Origin: Heterobasidion occidentale
Taxonomy: Eukaryota; Basidiomycota; Agaricomycetes; Russulales; Bondarzewiaceae
DNA: 64,000 nucleotides
NCBI GenBank assembly: GCA_039111635.1
Contig: JBCAQO010000008.1
Coordinates: forward strand, 2,418,001 to 2,482,000
Direction of reading: 5' to 3'
The notes below the pieces were generated by a model. The model ran no database searches and was not told the origin of the DNA. It saw only the letters and a list, made by a program, of their open reading frames with translations. The translations under genes were made by a program, and so were the position numbers. Numbering within the stretch: position 1 is the stretch's first letter; every line of letters starts with the position of its first letter. Shown piece after piece: positions 23,659-38,115 of the stretch.

Positions 23659-25247
23659 TCACCCCCTCCCTCCACGATCGTCAACGTCGCGGAGATCCTG
23701 TGAGGTGTACGAGTCTTCGTCTTCCTCTCCGCTCGAGCCGAGACCTTCATCTAATGGAACGCCGTCATTTGTACGACCGAGAAGAGAAACTCCGGCGCCT
23801 GACCGTCGCGCGGCATCTCGATTTCTCTTTTTGATCTATAGGAGCCAAGACGACATAATGCGGTGAGACAGGAAGCACGGCATGTTCCATGATTGAACGG
23901 AGGATTGACATACGAGTTTGGCATAGACAAGTCCACAAGCGTTGCAGAGCGTGCGCGGGCCTTAATTGACAGCGAACGCGAGAATCAACGCCTGGATTCC
24001 GTGATATCATGACGATTTGTATGGCTTACCTAGTGGTCCCTTTCGCCATTCGGGAGTCGACGTAGCATTGCACCCCAAACACGTTTGCCCCTCGGGTACA
24101 GGACCCTCAGACTTCTAGACAACGATGGCCCGAGCATGAGCACGTAAATGGAGGGGTGCGCGGAAGGGGCGAGGTGTGATGGAATGACAAAACATGCCTG
24201 TCGCTTAGAAGGGTTTCCCTCACTTTCCTCCCCAACCGCGCCCACATTACCGCCCGGTTTCGATTCAGGGACAGGCACGGCAGCCGGTGGTGGCCCAGTA
24301 GCAGTCCCCAGCATCTGCGAGCCAAACATCGCCGCCTGCATCATTCGTTGAATCGCATCGACGGATGTCGGTCGGCCTTGCGCAGTCGAGCCATCGTTGG
24401 ACAATGTGGTGGTAGTTTCAATTATAACGCGATAAGAGTCTAATAGCTGCACATCGACGTGCGCTGAGAGGAAGGAAGCAGAGCAGAGCGACGACGACGC
24501 ACTTTATGAAAGTCGAGTCCCCGTAGAAGAAGGTGGCGTCTCCTGGCGCGTCGCGGTCTCCTTGTCCCGTTTGACGCGCTTAGCCTTATGCGGCGGCTCA
24601 GCCGGGGCTGGCGGGTCCGCGCCACGCTGGATTGCTGGACTGTGCTGCTGCTGGGATGGAATGAATGCGCGCTGTGGGGCAGCGGCGACGGGTATTGGAG
24701 CCACCTCAGGTCTTCCAGGGCCAGGCATGATAGGTTGTTCCTGAATAGGCGCGTGTACGAACTGCTGGTACTGCGTCCACGACTCGCCATTCCACTGAGG
24801 CTGGGTCTGCGAGACGGCGTAGGATGCGGAGCCATACGAGGGATGATAGGGGGCGGGCGAGGTGGTATACGGGCCTTGTTGAGGCGACGAATGGGACTGC
24901 GCGGACGCGGTTCGCGGCGGCCGTGCGGAATTTTGCGGAAACGGGGGTGGAGGCTGCGCGTCGTAGGATGTTGTGGCGTACGCTGGATAGTCGTAAGAGG
25001 CCATCGCTGGGGCTGGCTGATGCTGATACATATATCGTCCGTCTGACGACATCTGATTGTTTGGCGAGTCGGAGGCGCGATAGTAAGTCGAGTCGACTTG
25101 TCTGTCGGGGCCGCCCAACGCCTCGTTCAGGGATGAGTAAGAGGCTTGACGCGCTGGCGGCACGGCGGGATTTTGAGTATGGCGGGATGAGCTAGAGGAC
25201 GCTGCGCCAGGAAAATGTGAGCGGTCGTGGTATGAATGAGAAGACAT
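23659..25247 (-). CDS. GATA-type zinc-finger transcription factor (apparent frame break)
   Basis: The zinc finger is unmistakable: CLGCNATSTPEWRKGPLG, an intron at about 23977-24031, then PRTLCNACGLVYAKL, giving C-x2-C-x18-C-x2-C. It is followed by a basic stretch IKKRNRDAARR and an acidic C-terminus ending DDRGGRG and TGA (23659-23661). The N-terminal exon (MSSHSYHDRSHFPG, to about 24504) is Pro/Gln/Ser/Tyr-rich with a nuclear-localisation-like HKAKRVKRDK. A second exon starting near 24446 encodes LLDSYRVIIETTTTLSND and IQRMMQAAMFGSQML, a helical block that seems conserved in agaricomycete GATA factors. The two exons are in different frames unless one G of the GGGG run at 24519-24522 is an extra base; removing it gives LDFHK spliced to LLDSYR. 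The junction before KSEGPVPEGQT is unresolved. Not a White-Collar-2: no PAS domain is seen. Confidence 0.75.
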
Positions 25248-26208
25248 GAGAGTAAGAGAACTGAATCAAGGCGGGTCAAGGGCATTATCCCTTTCACGCG
25301 TGACACTGACAGGACATGCTACGTGTAGAATGAAAGGATAAGAGAGAGCAGTAGCCTAGCGCAGTAAAATAGACATTGGGGAGGTGCGACGAGAAGTGAC
25401 CCAAACAAACGGTTCAAAAGACTACTTTCGTTAACCGAGATGGGTCGCTCCCAGGGTCGCTCAGAACGCCCGATGCCAACGCCATTGTCAAACAAGGAAT
25501 GGTAGAAAACGAATAGAACGAGCTGCCTGATCTGACCTACAAACGGTGAAAATCAGGAGAAAGGAGATATGATTCTTACTTTTCTGATTTTCTTGGATTG
25601 ATATCGGGTCGTAGCACGTTACTAACCGGGATCATACACTGATATCTGCAACGTCAACCGTAGTTAAACTTTTGCAAATACTCAAGGGGCCAGACGCCGA
25701 GCTCCTTGGGTTGAGAGCTGCTGGAGGTGTCCCGGATCGTGTTGGTGGACGGGGATTGAGATCTGTAAACTACTTTGTGTCAGTTAAGCAATGCGTTGAG
25801 CTATTTGAAGCCAGAGACCACCCTAGAACTGCTTACCCGTGCTTACCTCCCGATGCTCCTGACGGAACCTAGTCGGACTTGGTGTTCCTGACTTTTCGGG
25901 TAGCTGACCCCCGAGCGGCTCGTGAAATATATAGCCTTTTCGGGACTCGTTCGCGCGCCATCCCCTTTTTCGTCGCTATCTAGCCATATCCGGTCAGATT
26001 CTACCGTAAATCCCCATTGCGGGCGATCCGAATCGGACGTCTTCGTCGCTCTCCGTCCGCATTCCAAGCACCCGTCTCACCGACGACCTCCCGTCAATGC
26101 ATGTAATAATTAGGATGGCGAAGTTCCGAGGTCTGCATACTGGAGACTAACTAAACGATTGTATGGCTATGACTACCCAAGCGCTGTGCGTATCATGAAA
26201 AGAGAGTT
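25248..26208. other. intergenic stretch
   Basis: Promoter of the GATA gene and 3' flank of the next gene. No supported features. Confidence 0.5.
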
Positions 26209-28024
26209 CTATCTGCCCACCCCGTGCGCATGATCCCCACCTCTATCTCCTTCCTTCTGCCTCTCCCCCTTGGCTCTAGACTGCTTCGGCGCAGCAGCGG
26301 GAGCGGTCAGCTCCGGCTCATATTCCGCGTCCACTTCGTCTTTTGGTGCCTTATCCAATGCGGCACTGTTTCCACTGGCCGCGGCCGCCGCACGCTCCCG
26401 TGCCCTCCGTCGCCGCTTTAGGATCTTCTTGCGATCCTTCAACGCCCGCCGGTACGCGTGCTCGTCCCCATAAAATAGCTGATACTCACAGAACGGACAG
26501 ATCCATTCGTCCGCTGGATCCACCAGCGACGACAGCGGCGTGTGCGCGCGGTCGTCCTTGCGCCGCGAGGGGATCTGAGCAGACAAGAAGCGGAGGGGCA
26601 GCGGGCTGATGTAGTTCTGCGTGTTGGCCTGGGCCTGGGCAGCGTTGATCTGACCTTGGTTCGGGAGGCGGGAAGGCACGTAGTTGCGCAGGTGGTGGGG
26701 GTTGGACGCGTTCGCGAGCGCCGATCGCTTCTTTTTCTTCCCTCGAGATTTAGTGACGCCAAGCGTCGGATCCGGCGCCGGGTCCGCAGCCTGATTCGCC
26801 GACGGGCCTGTGCGGGCTTTCTGCCGCGCGCGATCAGGCTGCTTCGAAGGCGCGTCCTCCGATGTGGGGGTGGCGGGAGGCTGCGCTGCCTCGGCGGCTT
26901 TGGCGGCCTGCCGCGCCAGCTCGTCCTCGAAGCGGGCGTGGAGCACCGTAACCTCCTCCCGGGTAGCGACCAGACGCTCCGAAGCTGAAATAGAAGCGGG
27001 GCGTGAAAGAAAAAGTGAAATTACCAGAGATTCAGATCTGCAGCCGTAGATGTCGAGCGTACGATACACTCACTCGTGCTGTGGCAGACGAAAGTGAAGT
27101 CGACCGCCGGGAGGGCAGGTCCGTACGAGAACGGCGTGTCCTGGATGCGCATGCGGCGCGCGACGCGCGACGCTCGCCTCCGTGCGCGAGGCCTGCACTC
27201 CGCGTCTTTCCAGTCAGCGCCGCGCGTGCTCGCGTGCGCGTTAGAGGAGGCGGTGAGGAGCGGGTAATGCGCCGACAGCGCCTGGTCCAGGGCGAGCGTG
27301 TCGCCGTGAGACAACGCGCCGAGCACGGTGGCCAACTGCCGTTTCCTACTCTTCAGTATCTCCTTGTGTTGCAGCCCCACAAGCGTCGCCGGCAGCATCC
27401 GCCCCCGCCTCTGGAGCGCCCCGCCGCCCACGGGCGACGGCGGCCGCAGCATGTCCACCGCCTCGTCGTCCTGCCGCGTGCCCACAAAAATCGCCCTGTC
27501 CGCCGGCTCCTCCTCCCCGCCCAACCGCCCGTCCGCCGAGTCCAGTTCGCCCCGCGAGCCAGACTGGTTCGCTGGCACCTTCCTCTTCTTCGTGTTCCCC
27601 GGCTGCGGCAGATGGTCGACGTAGTCGCCCTCCTCCTGCTCGCCCAGGTCCCACCCGCGCGCGCCGAACGCCAGGCCAAAGTCGATGGCGGGCGATGCCC
27701 CGCCGCAGTCGAAAAGCGCGAGTCGGGCTGCCCGAAGTCCTGGACACCGCCGACGATCGGCATGTAGTAGGACTGCAGCGCCATCTGCGCAGAGAGCTCC
27801 TCGGCGTGTGCGATCAGCTCCTCCGCCGTCGCATCCGGCCCTGGTGGAGTCGGCAGGATCGAGGGCAGCAAGCCGCCGGCGAGCGGGTGGGACGGTGCGT
27901 CGACGGACGTGCGTCTGCGCTTGGGCAGTGGTTTGAGTCTCCTGAGGGACGGAAATTCGGGAACATCGAAGATGGGCGATGGGGGCTGATACATAATGTG
28001 TGGCTGGGTTTCCTCGCTGTCCAT
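26209..28024 (-). CDS. conserved basidiomycete protein with CPFC zinc-binding-like motif (apparent frame break)
   Basis: No known function. Start MDSEETQPHIMY at 28024, followed by a nuclear-type basic patch (LKPLPKRRRTSVD). The middle carries GWDLGEQEEGDYVDHLP, KSRKRQLATVLGALSHGDTL and LDQALSAHYP. After an intron at about 26984-27070, the C-terminal half has a helical segment (ERLVATREEVTVLHARFEDE), GKKKKRSALANASNPHHLRN, YVPSRLPNQG, and a final WICPFCEYQLFYGDEHAYRR followed by a run of Arg/Lys (KKILKRRRRARERAA). The CPFC pair could be half of a zinc site. The frame switches near 27711-27716 at a TTTT run; one more T would restore SRFFDCGGASPAIDFG. The motifs look conserved and nuclear, but I cannot name the family. 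Confidence 0.6.
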
Positions 28025-30355
28025 GACGGGAACCAGTAACGACAGAGCCGATGTGCGATGCGATGCGATCGAAAGGAATGGAGAGGAAATGTCAAGGCTG
28101 ATCTGATCCGTCTCGCAGCTATTTCGTGTTATTTTTCCTCTAAACCTACGCTCGCTGGTGGAGTATAGTATGTGCCACGCAAGAGAGAAGGAGGGAGTCT
28201 GCGTGCCGGCAGGGACTTTATTCAGCTGTAGCCGACAGTGCGAATTATTCATGCTTTCACACAACGTACACAAGCTCCATCACATTCTATTTCTGCCTAC
28301 GTGGCCCAATCCCACTCTCGACGAGAACACGAACACAGAGCCCTGCGCTCTTGCTGAGCTGCCATCGGAATGCAGTATGCTCCGGCGGACACAGGACTAG
28401 ATATCCCAGTTAACACTTATTGTGCGCTCACTGCATGGTGCGCTCATATCTTCCAAATCCGCCAGGGATGGGCTTCTAACGTACGTTCCCTCCGTTCGAA
28501 GCCCGCTGACGACATGATCCAGGATTCCCTGCGGCTGATTCCTGCTGATTTCCATTCAGTTGCGTATCAATAGCTGCGGAACTCCCCGTGCGATCCTGGT
28601 GAGCCATCGTCGCTGAATGACGGGCGGCGCAGAACACCCCTCATCGAGCTAGGCAGCGCCGACGCTGCTACAACATCACTGCAGAGACTCGCCGCGGCCT
28701 CCGACCGAACGAACATCTCCAGTGGTTCCGCACCACCGCGATCCGGATTGACCCTCTCTCTATCCTTGGATCATGGCCTCATGCGGTCAGGTACGTCCCC
28801 TCCTTCCTTTCCCCTTCCCCCATCGCTCGCGGTCCCAGCTCCACCCTCGCCTCTCTTCCTATTACCACGCACTCGCCATCATCCCAGCGCCGTCACCCGT
28901 CAACGTTCGACATTCGACGTTCGACGCCTCCATCTTCACCCTCATCTTCGCCCCCTCTGATGCCGTCCCCCTGATCGTCAACTCGCCTGTCCATCTCCAT
29001 CCATTCATCTGTTTATCGGCCTTGTTCCCTGTACGGCCGTCCGCTCCTCCCCCCGGTCCTCATGGCCCCATCGGCCTCATCGTCTCATCGTTCATCCGCA
29101 TCCCTTCCCCGACAAGCCTTGAACAGCTTCGAACATGGTCATCGGAATTCAGGGCTGCGATCATCGCCTCATGATCTCCCATGATCAGGCATAACTTACT
29201 TTTACCGATCAAGCACTTATCCCAGAATCGTCTCTCAGCGCTCCGCTCATTGTCTGAACAAGAGGCTTTGAGGGATGTTCATTGGCGAGGCTTGATCTGG
29301 TGGCGACATCCGTATCTTTGTACTATACAGTGCTTATTACCCCACGGCTTTGCCCACAAATGCACGGGCTCTCACCATAACGCAATGACGGTCAACTAGT
29401 TTGCTCTAACCTGCCAATCATATTCAGATCTGCGACTCATCGCGCCGCATTGACTGCGCAAACTTTCAGCAAACTTGCGCCCACAACAATCGTTCAGAAG
29501 CGACATATACAATAGTCAGAAGACAGAATATCAGGCCTCCAGGGAGAGGGGCAGAGACAGGTACTAGAAAAGATAGACTAATAGGGGGAACCACGCCGGA
29601 AAAAAGGAGTACAAGATGATGCGATGCTCTAACGTTAACAATCAGATTGTATGTATGTCTCGTAATGCTGGCCGGGAATAATGTGCTGTATGGCATGCCG
29701 AAATGCATGCTGCGTGGGTGGTGGTGACTGTGTGGGAATGTGTCATCATGAAAAAAATAAACGAACGAACGCGTAACCGTGAACCGACCGACCATCGACG
29801 CGCCAAAAAACCTACAAGCAGTAAGTAGCAGGGTGAGGGTGTGGGTGTTGGGGGAAGAGGGGTATGCATTACGACAGTTATCAATCGTACCACCCATCCG
29901 TTCGATCTCTATAAATCAGCAAAAACGCTGGTGCGTGCCAGGCAATGAATCCACAAACAAGGAGAGGGCGTAAATGATGGATGATGGGGAGCCATGAGAG
30001 GGGAGGGGGAGGGGGCACGCGAGGGGATATGATGATATGGAGACACAAACAGAAGTGGGAAGCGAAGCGAATAAAATAGGGCCATAAAGTCATTCATGCC
30101 AGACAAGAGAGCGACGAGACAAAACATGTGTAGTCGTGAGAGCAGCGCAAGTGGGAGGAGAGAAATCAAAAATGACAGAAAGATGGATGCGAGCCGTCCT
30201 TGCAGAAACTGATGCGATGTTTGGATTATTGGAGGTCATAGCGACGACGCGCATCTGTGAGACGAATGAATATGGGAAGCATAGGGAGGGGGTAGGCATA
30301 AAAGTGGAGGGCATGTGCGAGATGGAAGGCAAAGGATTGGACAAACCCTGGTGAT
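28025..30355. other. long intergenic stretch
   Basis: About 2.3 kb between two minus-strand genes. The part near 29460-30355 is probably the 3' flank of DED1. A plus-strand frame at 28773-29174 begins with an ATG and a donor-like GTACGT but lacks further support. No RNA genes recognised. Confidence 0.45.
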
Positions 30356-32487
<2,132 letters not shown>

Positions 32488-32718
32488 ATTAGAGAGGGAA
32501 CGGGTTGTTTTGAAGAGGGAGGGACTGTGTCTATGCGGGGGATGGTGGGTCGGGGTGAAGTGATGGTCGCTCCTCCATTCGAAAAATTGAGCCATTCACC
32601 CTCCGCTGACAAACTCTCCCACGATCAGTCCCACCTGCCCAATCGGAAATCCCATTTACATACGGACAGCACACGACGTGGCCGACGCGTCCTCAACACG
32701 TCTTTGCCAGCGACCACC
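32488..32718. promoter_or_regulatory. shared bidirectional promoter, DED1 / SEC72
   Basis: 231 bp between the two start codons. Both genes must be driven from this interval. No TATA box stands out. Confidence 0.5.
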
Positions 32719-33599
32719 ATGTCTGCACCATCACCGACGACGACGGCAGCGCCCGTGCAACAGCAGCAGCAGCAGCCGATGGCTCCTCAGCCAGACCCTG
32801 CCATGCAGGCTCTCATAGAGGCAGACTTCCAACCCGTCGACATCGAGCTCGGCCCTCCCAACAACGCGACCGCCCTCTGCAAACCTCACTCGCTCGAGAA
32901 ATGCACAGACTGCGACGTCGACTTTGTCCTCCTCAACCGCATCTCCAAATTCCTCGTCTCAAATCCAAACTTGCGCTGCCCGCCCCCGGCGCAGGTCCTC
33001 AACCAAGCGCTCTCGGGTGCCATCAACGGGACGAAGGAAGAGGGAAACGTGCGTCGCCCCGTAGCCTCAAAAATGCTCGGCCAGTGGGGCTGACCGCCTT
33101 GCGCCTCCACAGACGTTCTTCCGCACTCGCCAGCACGAAAAAGCCATCGGCCGCTACACCCAAGCCGCCAACTATGCGACCCAGCGCGCGCCCTGGGAGG
33201 CTCAAGGCGTCATGCGCGAAGAGCTCTCCACCGTCCTCTCCAACCGCTCAGCCGCCTACTTCGAGGCCGGTGACTTCATCAGCGCGCTCACCGACGCCGA
33301 CGTCGTCATCCAGCTCAAGAAGCCCTGGTCCAAGGGCCACTTCCGCAAGGCCAAGGCCCTGATCGGACTCAACCGCATCAGGGAGGCGCGCGAGGCCATC
33401 GAACTCGGGCTCCAGTTCGAGCCGCAGAATCCAGTACGGAATTTCTCCTCGCATACCAAATACGGTTCGCTCACGATCCGACCTGCAGGAGATGATTGGG
33501 GTCCTCAATGACATCGACCGCGTCCTGCAGATTTCAGCCAAGAGCGACCACGGCGCATCGCCATCGGAGAAACCACCACAGCAGGCTGTCACGGCATGA
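32719..33599 (+). CDS. sec72: Sec72-like TPR protein of the Sec63 ER translocation complex
   Basis: Three exons (32719-33048, 33113-33433, 33489-33599) join in phase to 253 codons. A short poly-Gln follows the start. Then FQPVDIELG, ALCKPHSLEKCTDCDVDFVL and LNRISKFLVSNPNLRCPPP match the N-terminal part of fungal Sec72. TPR helices follow: GNTFFRTRQHEKAIGRYTQA, VLSNRSAAYFEAGDFISALT, DADVVIQLKKPWSKGHFRKA and IREAREAIELGLQFEP. In yeast, Sec72 sits on the cytosolic face of the ER with Sec63/Sec62/Sec71 and helps dock chaperones during post-translational import. The assignment rests on the Cys-containing N-terminal motif plus TPRs. A generic TPR cochaperone is the alternative. Confidence 0.78.
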
Positions 33600-34085
33600 C
33601 GCGCCGTCATGAATACCCCGCGTTCTGATTACGGAAGGACTGTAGTGATTTTATTATCTTATTGACGCTTTCGCCCCATTCGTCGACCTCTGTATCTCTA
33701 GGGCACGCTTCGATAGCAGCAATCGCATGTTTCTCGTGTCGTCATTGGCGACTACTGCTTCCTCTCGGAACGATGTGACCCGTCGCACTTCGTGAAGGTC
33801 TGAGTCCCGGTCTGTAACCCGTACAAAGCCCAGGTACTTGCTCCCAGCACATGGGTGCAGGTGCCCTCGTCAGACCCTTCGCCTTTGCATCCACGCAGAC
33901 TGCCTGATCAACGGCCTTCAGGACGTCGAATGTTGAAAGCCACAGGCCGGTCTCCCTCCTCACCCGCTGCTTACTTCCATCCAAATCAAGGCGTCATGCA
34001 CATACTATAATTGGCACCGTCCCTCCAACACGTCTAAGAACCCCAAGAAGCACACGGCACGCCCGCTCCCATCCGCCATCGAACC
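33600..34085. other. intergenic stretch
   Basis: 3' flanks of SEC72 and the hydrophobin (convergent). Nothing else supported. Confidence 0.5.
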
Positions 34086-34523
34086 TCAAACGCGCGCACA
34101 CCCCAACGCGACCGTCCCGCTCTGCACGAACCAGACGGATGAGCGCACCACGCAGAGCACGAGCAACGCAGACAACTCACAAAGCCGTTGTTCGTGCAGC
34201 ACGCGGCCGTGTACTCGCAGCTCGGGCCGCCGGGGACCATCGCGTCGCACGCGACCCCGACGGCCGCGCCCGACGCGTCGAGCCCGATCGCCTTGAGCAC
34301 CGCGCCGACGCGCGTGTCGTTCGGCTGCACCAAGCGCCAAGCGTCAGGCCATACCGTCGAAGCGACAGTGAAGAGCGGGAACACGCACAGAGTAAACGTT
34401 CGCGCAGCACTGCGCCTCGCCCACGTCACAGGAGAAGGACCCCTGAGCCGTAGCGGCGGACGACGCGCGCGCGAGGGCACACGCACTCACAAGGAGTCCC
34501 ACGATCCGCATGCGCTTGGACAT
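34086..34523 (-). CDS. class I hydrophobin
   Basis: Small secreted amphipathic protein that coats aerial hyphae and fruit bodies. Three exons (34523-34389, 34324-34181, 34121-34086) give 104 residues. The signal peptide is MSKRMRIVGLLVSACALARA. The eight mature cysteines are spaced C32-x6-CC-x30-C71-x9-C81-x5-CC-x12-C101, which fits class I hydrophobins. Typical local motifs are SCDVGEAQCC, SCEYTAACC and VALGC. The protein ends only two residues after the last cysteine, shorter than most. Both introns are GT-AG (64 and 59 bp). A second in-frame Met (MRIVGLL) four residues downstream is an alternative start. Confidence 0.9.
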
Positions 34524-35267
34524 CGTCGCTCGGTGATATTCGACTAGAGATCAAACAGCAGCGCGCGGGCAAACCGACAAAACAAAAGGGACAGGCTGCC
34601 TGGCTGCGCGTCTGTTGCGCGTATCGTACCGCGCGCGGATGAGGACTCGCGGCCTCGCTAGCCGCAGTTTATATACAGTCCCCAAGGCGCGCCTACATCC
34701 CTGAGCCTGCGCCCCATGGACAACGCGGCCGTCGCTCGCGACCGTCAGGCTTCTGCGCTCGTCTCGTCTCGCTCGGCGGGCGTCCTCCGCGCTTCTAGCG
34801 CCAGACGAGTCGTCTCGACGGCTCTCCTCCTTTGAGGAGCTGCTCGTGCGCACGCACGTAGCGTGAATATATATATCGCCTGCGGGCCAGTCGGGGCTGA
34901 AAGAAGGAGCGACAATACCTCGAGCGGGAAAGAACCACAGCATGTCGAGTGCAACATGAATGATGATGATGAGGGTGATACTGTATATATTTTTGTAGTA
35001 GCCTCGGGTCCCATGCTGTATGGACTTTCACCCTCGTGTCGTTCGCGCTGAGACCTTTTCGCTCGCTCCGTCTTCGATGAATTCTGCACAGCAACCATGT
35101 GGAATAGACCCGCCACACATGCGCGAGCACGACCAGTACATCTACAGTATACTAAGAAAGAAAACCGAGGGCAGCGCCCACAAGGACTGATACAACAATA
35201 CCCACGACACGACACGACAGCACAACAAAAAAGACTAACAGAACGAATACCGAGGAGACGCGCGACC
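34524..35267. other. hydrophobin promoter region and 3' flank of APP1
   Basis: Contains the TATA box of the hydrophobin. No other gene supported. Confidence 0.5.
34668..34675 (-). promoter_or_regulatory. TATA box of the hydrophobin gene
   Basis: TATATAAA on the minus strand, about 145 bp upstream of the ATG at 34523. A strong TATA element is usual for abundantly expressed hydrophobin genes. Confidence 0.55.
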
Positions 35268-38115
35268 TCACAGCCCGCCGCCGCCCCCGAGTCCCATCCC
35301 CATCCCCATCCCAATCCCGAGCCGATCCAAAATCTCCCCCGCCTCGACACACTCCTCCGGCTCCCGAAACACCCTCAACACGACGTGCCGCGGCATCTCC
35401 GCCCGCGCCTTCCACACGCGCACCTGCAGCGCGTACCGCCGCTTGTCCACCTCGCTCATCGACGCCCGCCCCGCCGCGCCAGCCAGCGAGTCCGCCGGCG
35501 ACGACGCGCCGTACCCCGCCGGCTCCGCGTAGTACCGCGGCGGCGGCAGTGGAGGCGGCGTACTCGAGCGCGAGCTCGACGCGGACGACGTCTGCGCGAA
35601 CGGGGGCGGCGTGCGCGGCGGGAGCGCCGACGCAGGCGCGTACGGATGCGGCCGCGACGAAAGTAGTCCCCCGAGAACGACCGCCCGCCGCCGCCGCCGC
35701 CGCCGCTCCCTATTCCCAGCGGCAGAGGCGGCGGCGGCGGCGCGAGCTCCGTCGGCGACGTCGGCAGCGACTCGGAGTGCCGCGGTGTGCCCCACCCGCC
35801 ACTGCTGCTGCTGCTGCCGGTGCTGCTCCTCCCGCCCGCGCCCAGCGCGCCCATCGCAAGCGCCTGCGCCACCGCGCCCGCTCGCGCGCCGCCTCGCCCG
35901 TCGGGTCCTGACCCCAGGCTCTCCCTCCCCGTACGGCGTCACGTCGCGAATGAACACCGCAAGGACCTGCGCGGGGCGCTCGCGCGCGAGCGCGGCGTAC
36001 AGCTCGAGGTCCTGCTCGCCCGCGTCGCCGACGAGGAGGAAGCGCGCGGCGGGGAAGCTCGCGAGACGTCGAGCACGCCTGCGCGCTTGCGCGTCGCGGG
36101 CGCGGAGAGGAGCCCCGTGAAGAGCGTGCGGGTGCCGTAGGACCGCAGGCGGATGGAGCCTGGCGGGAGGCGCGCGAGCTGGAAGAACTCGGTGATGACG
36201 GGGAGCAGCTCGAACGGGCCGTTGGACTGCGCGGGGCGCGGGCGTCAGCACACACAGGCACACAAACACCACACAAGACGGGAGGAGGGGGTGCTCACGA
36301 CGTAGTGGAAGCGCACGCCGCGGGCCCACATGGCGCCGTACCAGTCGCCCATGCCGCGGATCAGGCTCTCCTGCAGGTCGCGCACGAACACGTTGTAGAA
36401 CACCGCGCGCGCGCCGCTCGCGACGTGCGACAGCTTGCACGTGTCGTCGATGTCCGAGATGACGCGCACCGGCGAGTGCGTGAGCGGCACGACCGCCTCC
36501 GCCGTCGCGCTCGGCGCCGCGGGCGTCGGCGACGGCGTGCGCGTCGACGTTGGCGTTGAGGGCTGTGTTTGGGGTGCGGGGAGCAGCTCCGCGCGGAGCA
36601 CAAAGTCGTGCTCGCGCGTCGGGTCGCCAAACGCGACGTGCACGCCCGCGGGGTGCGTGCAGAGGTCCTCCCACGCAATCGTGAGCCTAATCTGGAACGC
36701 GCCGTCCGCGCTCGTCGTCGCGCTGCCGACCGCGATCGCCGCATGCCTTACCGCGCCGTCGTCCGAGCTCGCGTCGGAGCGCGCGCTCGAGGAGGAGGAG
36801 GTGCGGTCCGGCGGGGCGTGCGCGTCGGCGGCGAGGGGGTGCACCGCGACGCGGACGGTGCGCGCGGAGAGGGCGGAGGCCCAGAACGGGGTGAGGCGGG
36901 ACTCGAGGTTCGCGTGGAGGCGCTGGAGCTCGTTCTGCAGACCGGACCCGGGCCCGGACGGGGCGGGAGGCGGGGGACTGTCGGAGAGCGGCGGGAGGTC
37001 GGGGAAGGCGGGGGGGAAGGAGCCGGTGAAGGAGGGCACGAGCGAGGTCTGCGAGCTGCTCGCGAGGTTGGTGGACGAGCCGTTGCGCGAGCGCGAGCTT
37101 GAGCTGTGGAGCGCGCGGAGCTCGAGCTCTGGGGTCATTTCGTCCGGCCGGGGGGGGAGCTCCATCGAGGCGAGGAGCTCTTCTGTGGATTTGGAGAGAG
37201 ACATCCGGGAGAGGTTTTCGTGGCTCGAGCTCGGACTCGGGGGGCCGGCGAACTTTGGGAGCGCGGCGAAGGCTGCGACGCGATGATTGTCAGCAATATA
37301 CGACATTGGAGCGCACGCGTGTCCGACTGTACTTTTTGCGAGCTTGAGGACCGTCTTCTGCGAACGCGTGAGGAGCCCGGGCGCGCGGTGCTTGACGGCG
37401 TACCCGGACACGAAGATGTCGACATCGTAGGGGCGCCTGTGGGGCGTGGTGGCGGTGGTCAGCGACGCGCGGAGCGGATTCGGAAGGAGCGAGGCGATAT
37501 ATTAGACTCTTGTTCGCGAACGCGCGAAGCAGCAGCGGGCTCCCAGGAGGAAGGAGGGCTTGGCTTCGCGCATTGACTATTATTGGACGCCAAGTCGAGG
37601 CTCAGAAAGGGCATCTGGGCCACCGCGATAGGCAGCATCGGACAAGCAGGGACGACGCCACGAGAAGCGAACCCAAGCTGCGTCGCCGACCCCGCGCCCG
37701 AGCACGGCCGAGACCAAGAGCAGCCCGCAACGGGTATCCGGCAGAAGCAGAAGGCAGAAGGCAGAAGCAGGGGAAGAAACCAACGACGGGCAAGCGGCGG
37801 CGCACGCACCTTGTCGCGCGTCCTGCGGGAGAGCGTGGTAGCGCCTGGCGGCCCAGCCAGGGAACAGGATGACCTTCTCTGCACTCGCGCCCGCGGCGTC
37901 CTCGCCCGCGGCGCCCCGTGTGATCTTCTGGCCCGCCCACTGCTTCCACGTCTGGCGGCGGGCGGCGGGTCGGGGGGTTCGAGTGTGCGCGCGGCGTTGG
38001 GGGCGCCGCGCGGGGTGCGGTCGCGCTGGGCGAGGTAGTCCTTGAAGGACGAGAGACGGGACGAGGAGGCGGAGGCGATGTTCTTCCAGTATGTAGCGCG
38101 CATGTCGTTGGCCAT
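35268..38115 (-). CDS. app1: APP1-type phosphatidate phosphatase (several apparent frame breaks)
   Basis: HAD-like Mg-dependent phosphatase family of yeast App1, which dephosphorylates phosphatidate and acts at cortical actin patches. Start MANDMRATYWKNIAS at 38115. The N-terminal region includes WKQWAGQKITRGAAGE, EKVILFPGWAARRYH and RPYDVDIFVSGYAVKH. The catalytic DxDxT is VRVISDIDDTCKLSHV, followed by RDLQESLIRGMGDWYG and, after an intron, SNGPFELLPVITEFF, RLRSYGTRTLFTGLL and FLLVGDAGEQDLELYAALA with VLAVFIRDVTPYGEGEPGV. The C-terminal tail ends MPRHVVLRVFREPEECVEAG. Frame breaks occur at a G/C run near 37970-37980, at about 36064-36072 (GACGTCTCGCG lacks one C), and probably more than once between 35650 and 35940. 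The span is therefore reliable but the exact protein is not. Confidence 0.8.

Noticed and set aside
23046..23750. 234-codon minus-strand open frame with hydrophobic stretches
   Set aside because: It overlaps the end of the GATA gene in another frame, lacks splice or family evidence, and its hydrophobic parts come from pyrimidine-rich noncoding sequence.
28773..29174. 133-codon plus-strand frame with an early donor-like GTACGT
   Set aside because: No conserved motif, no partner exons and composition like the surrounding noncoding DNA.
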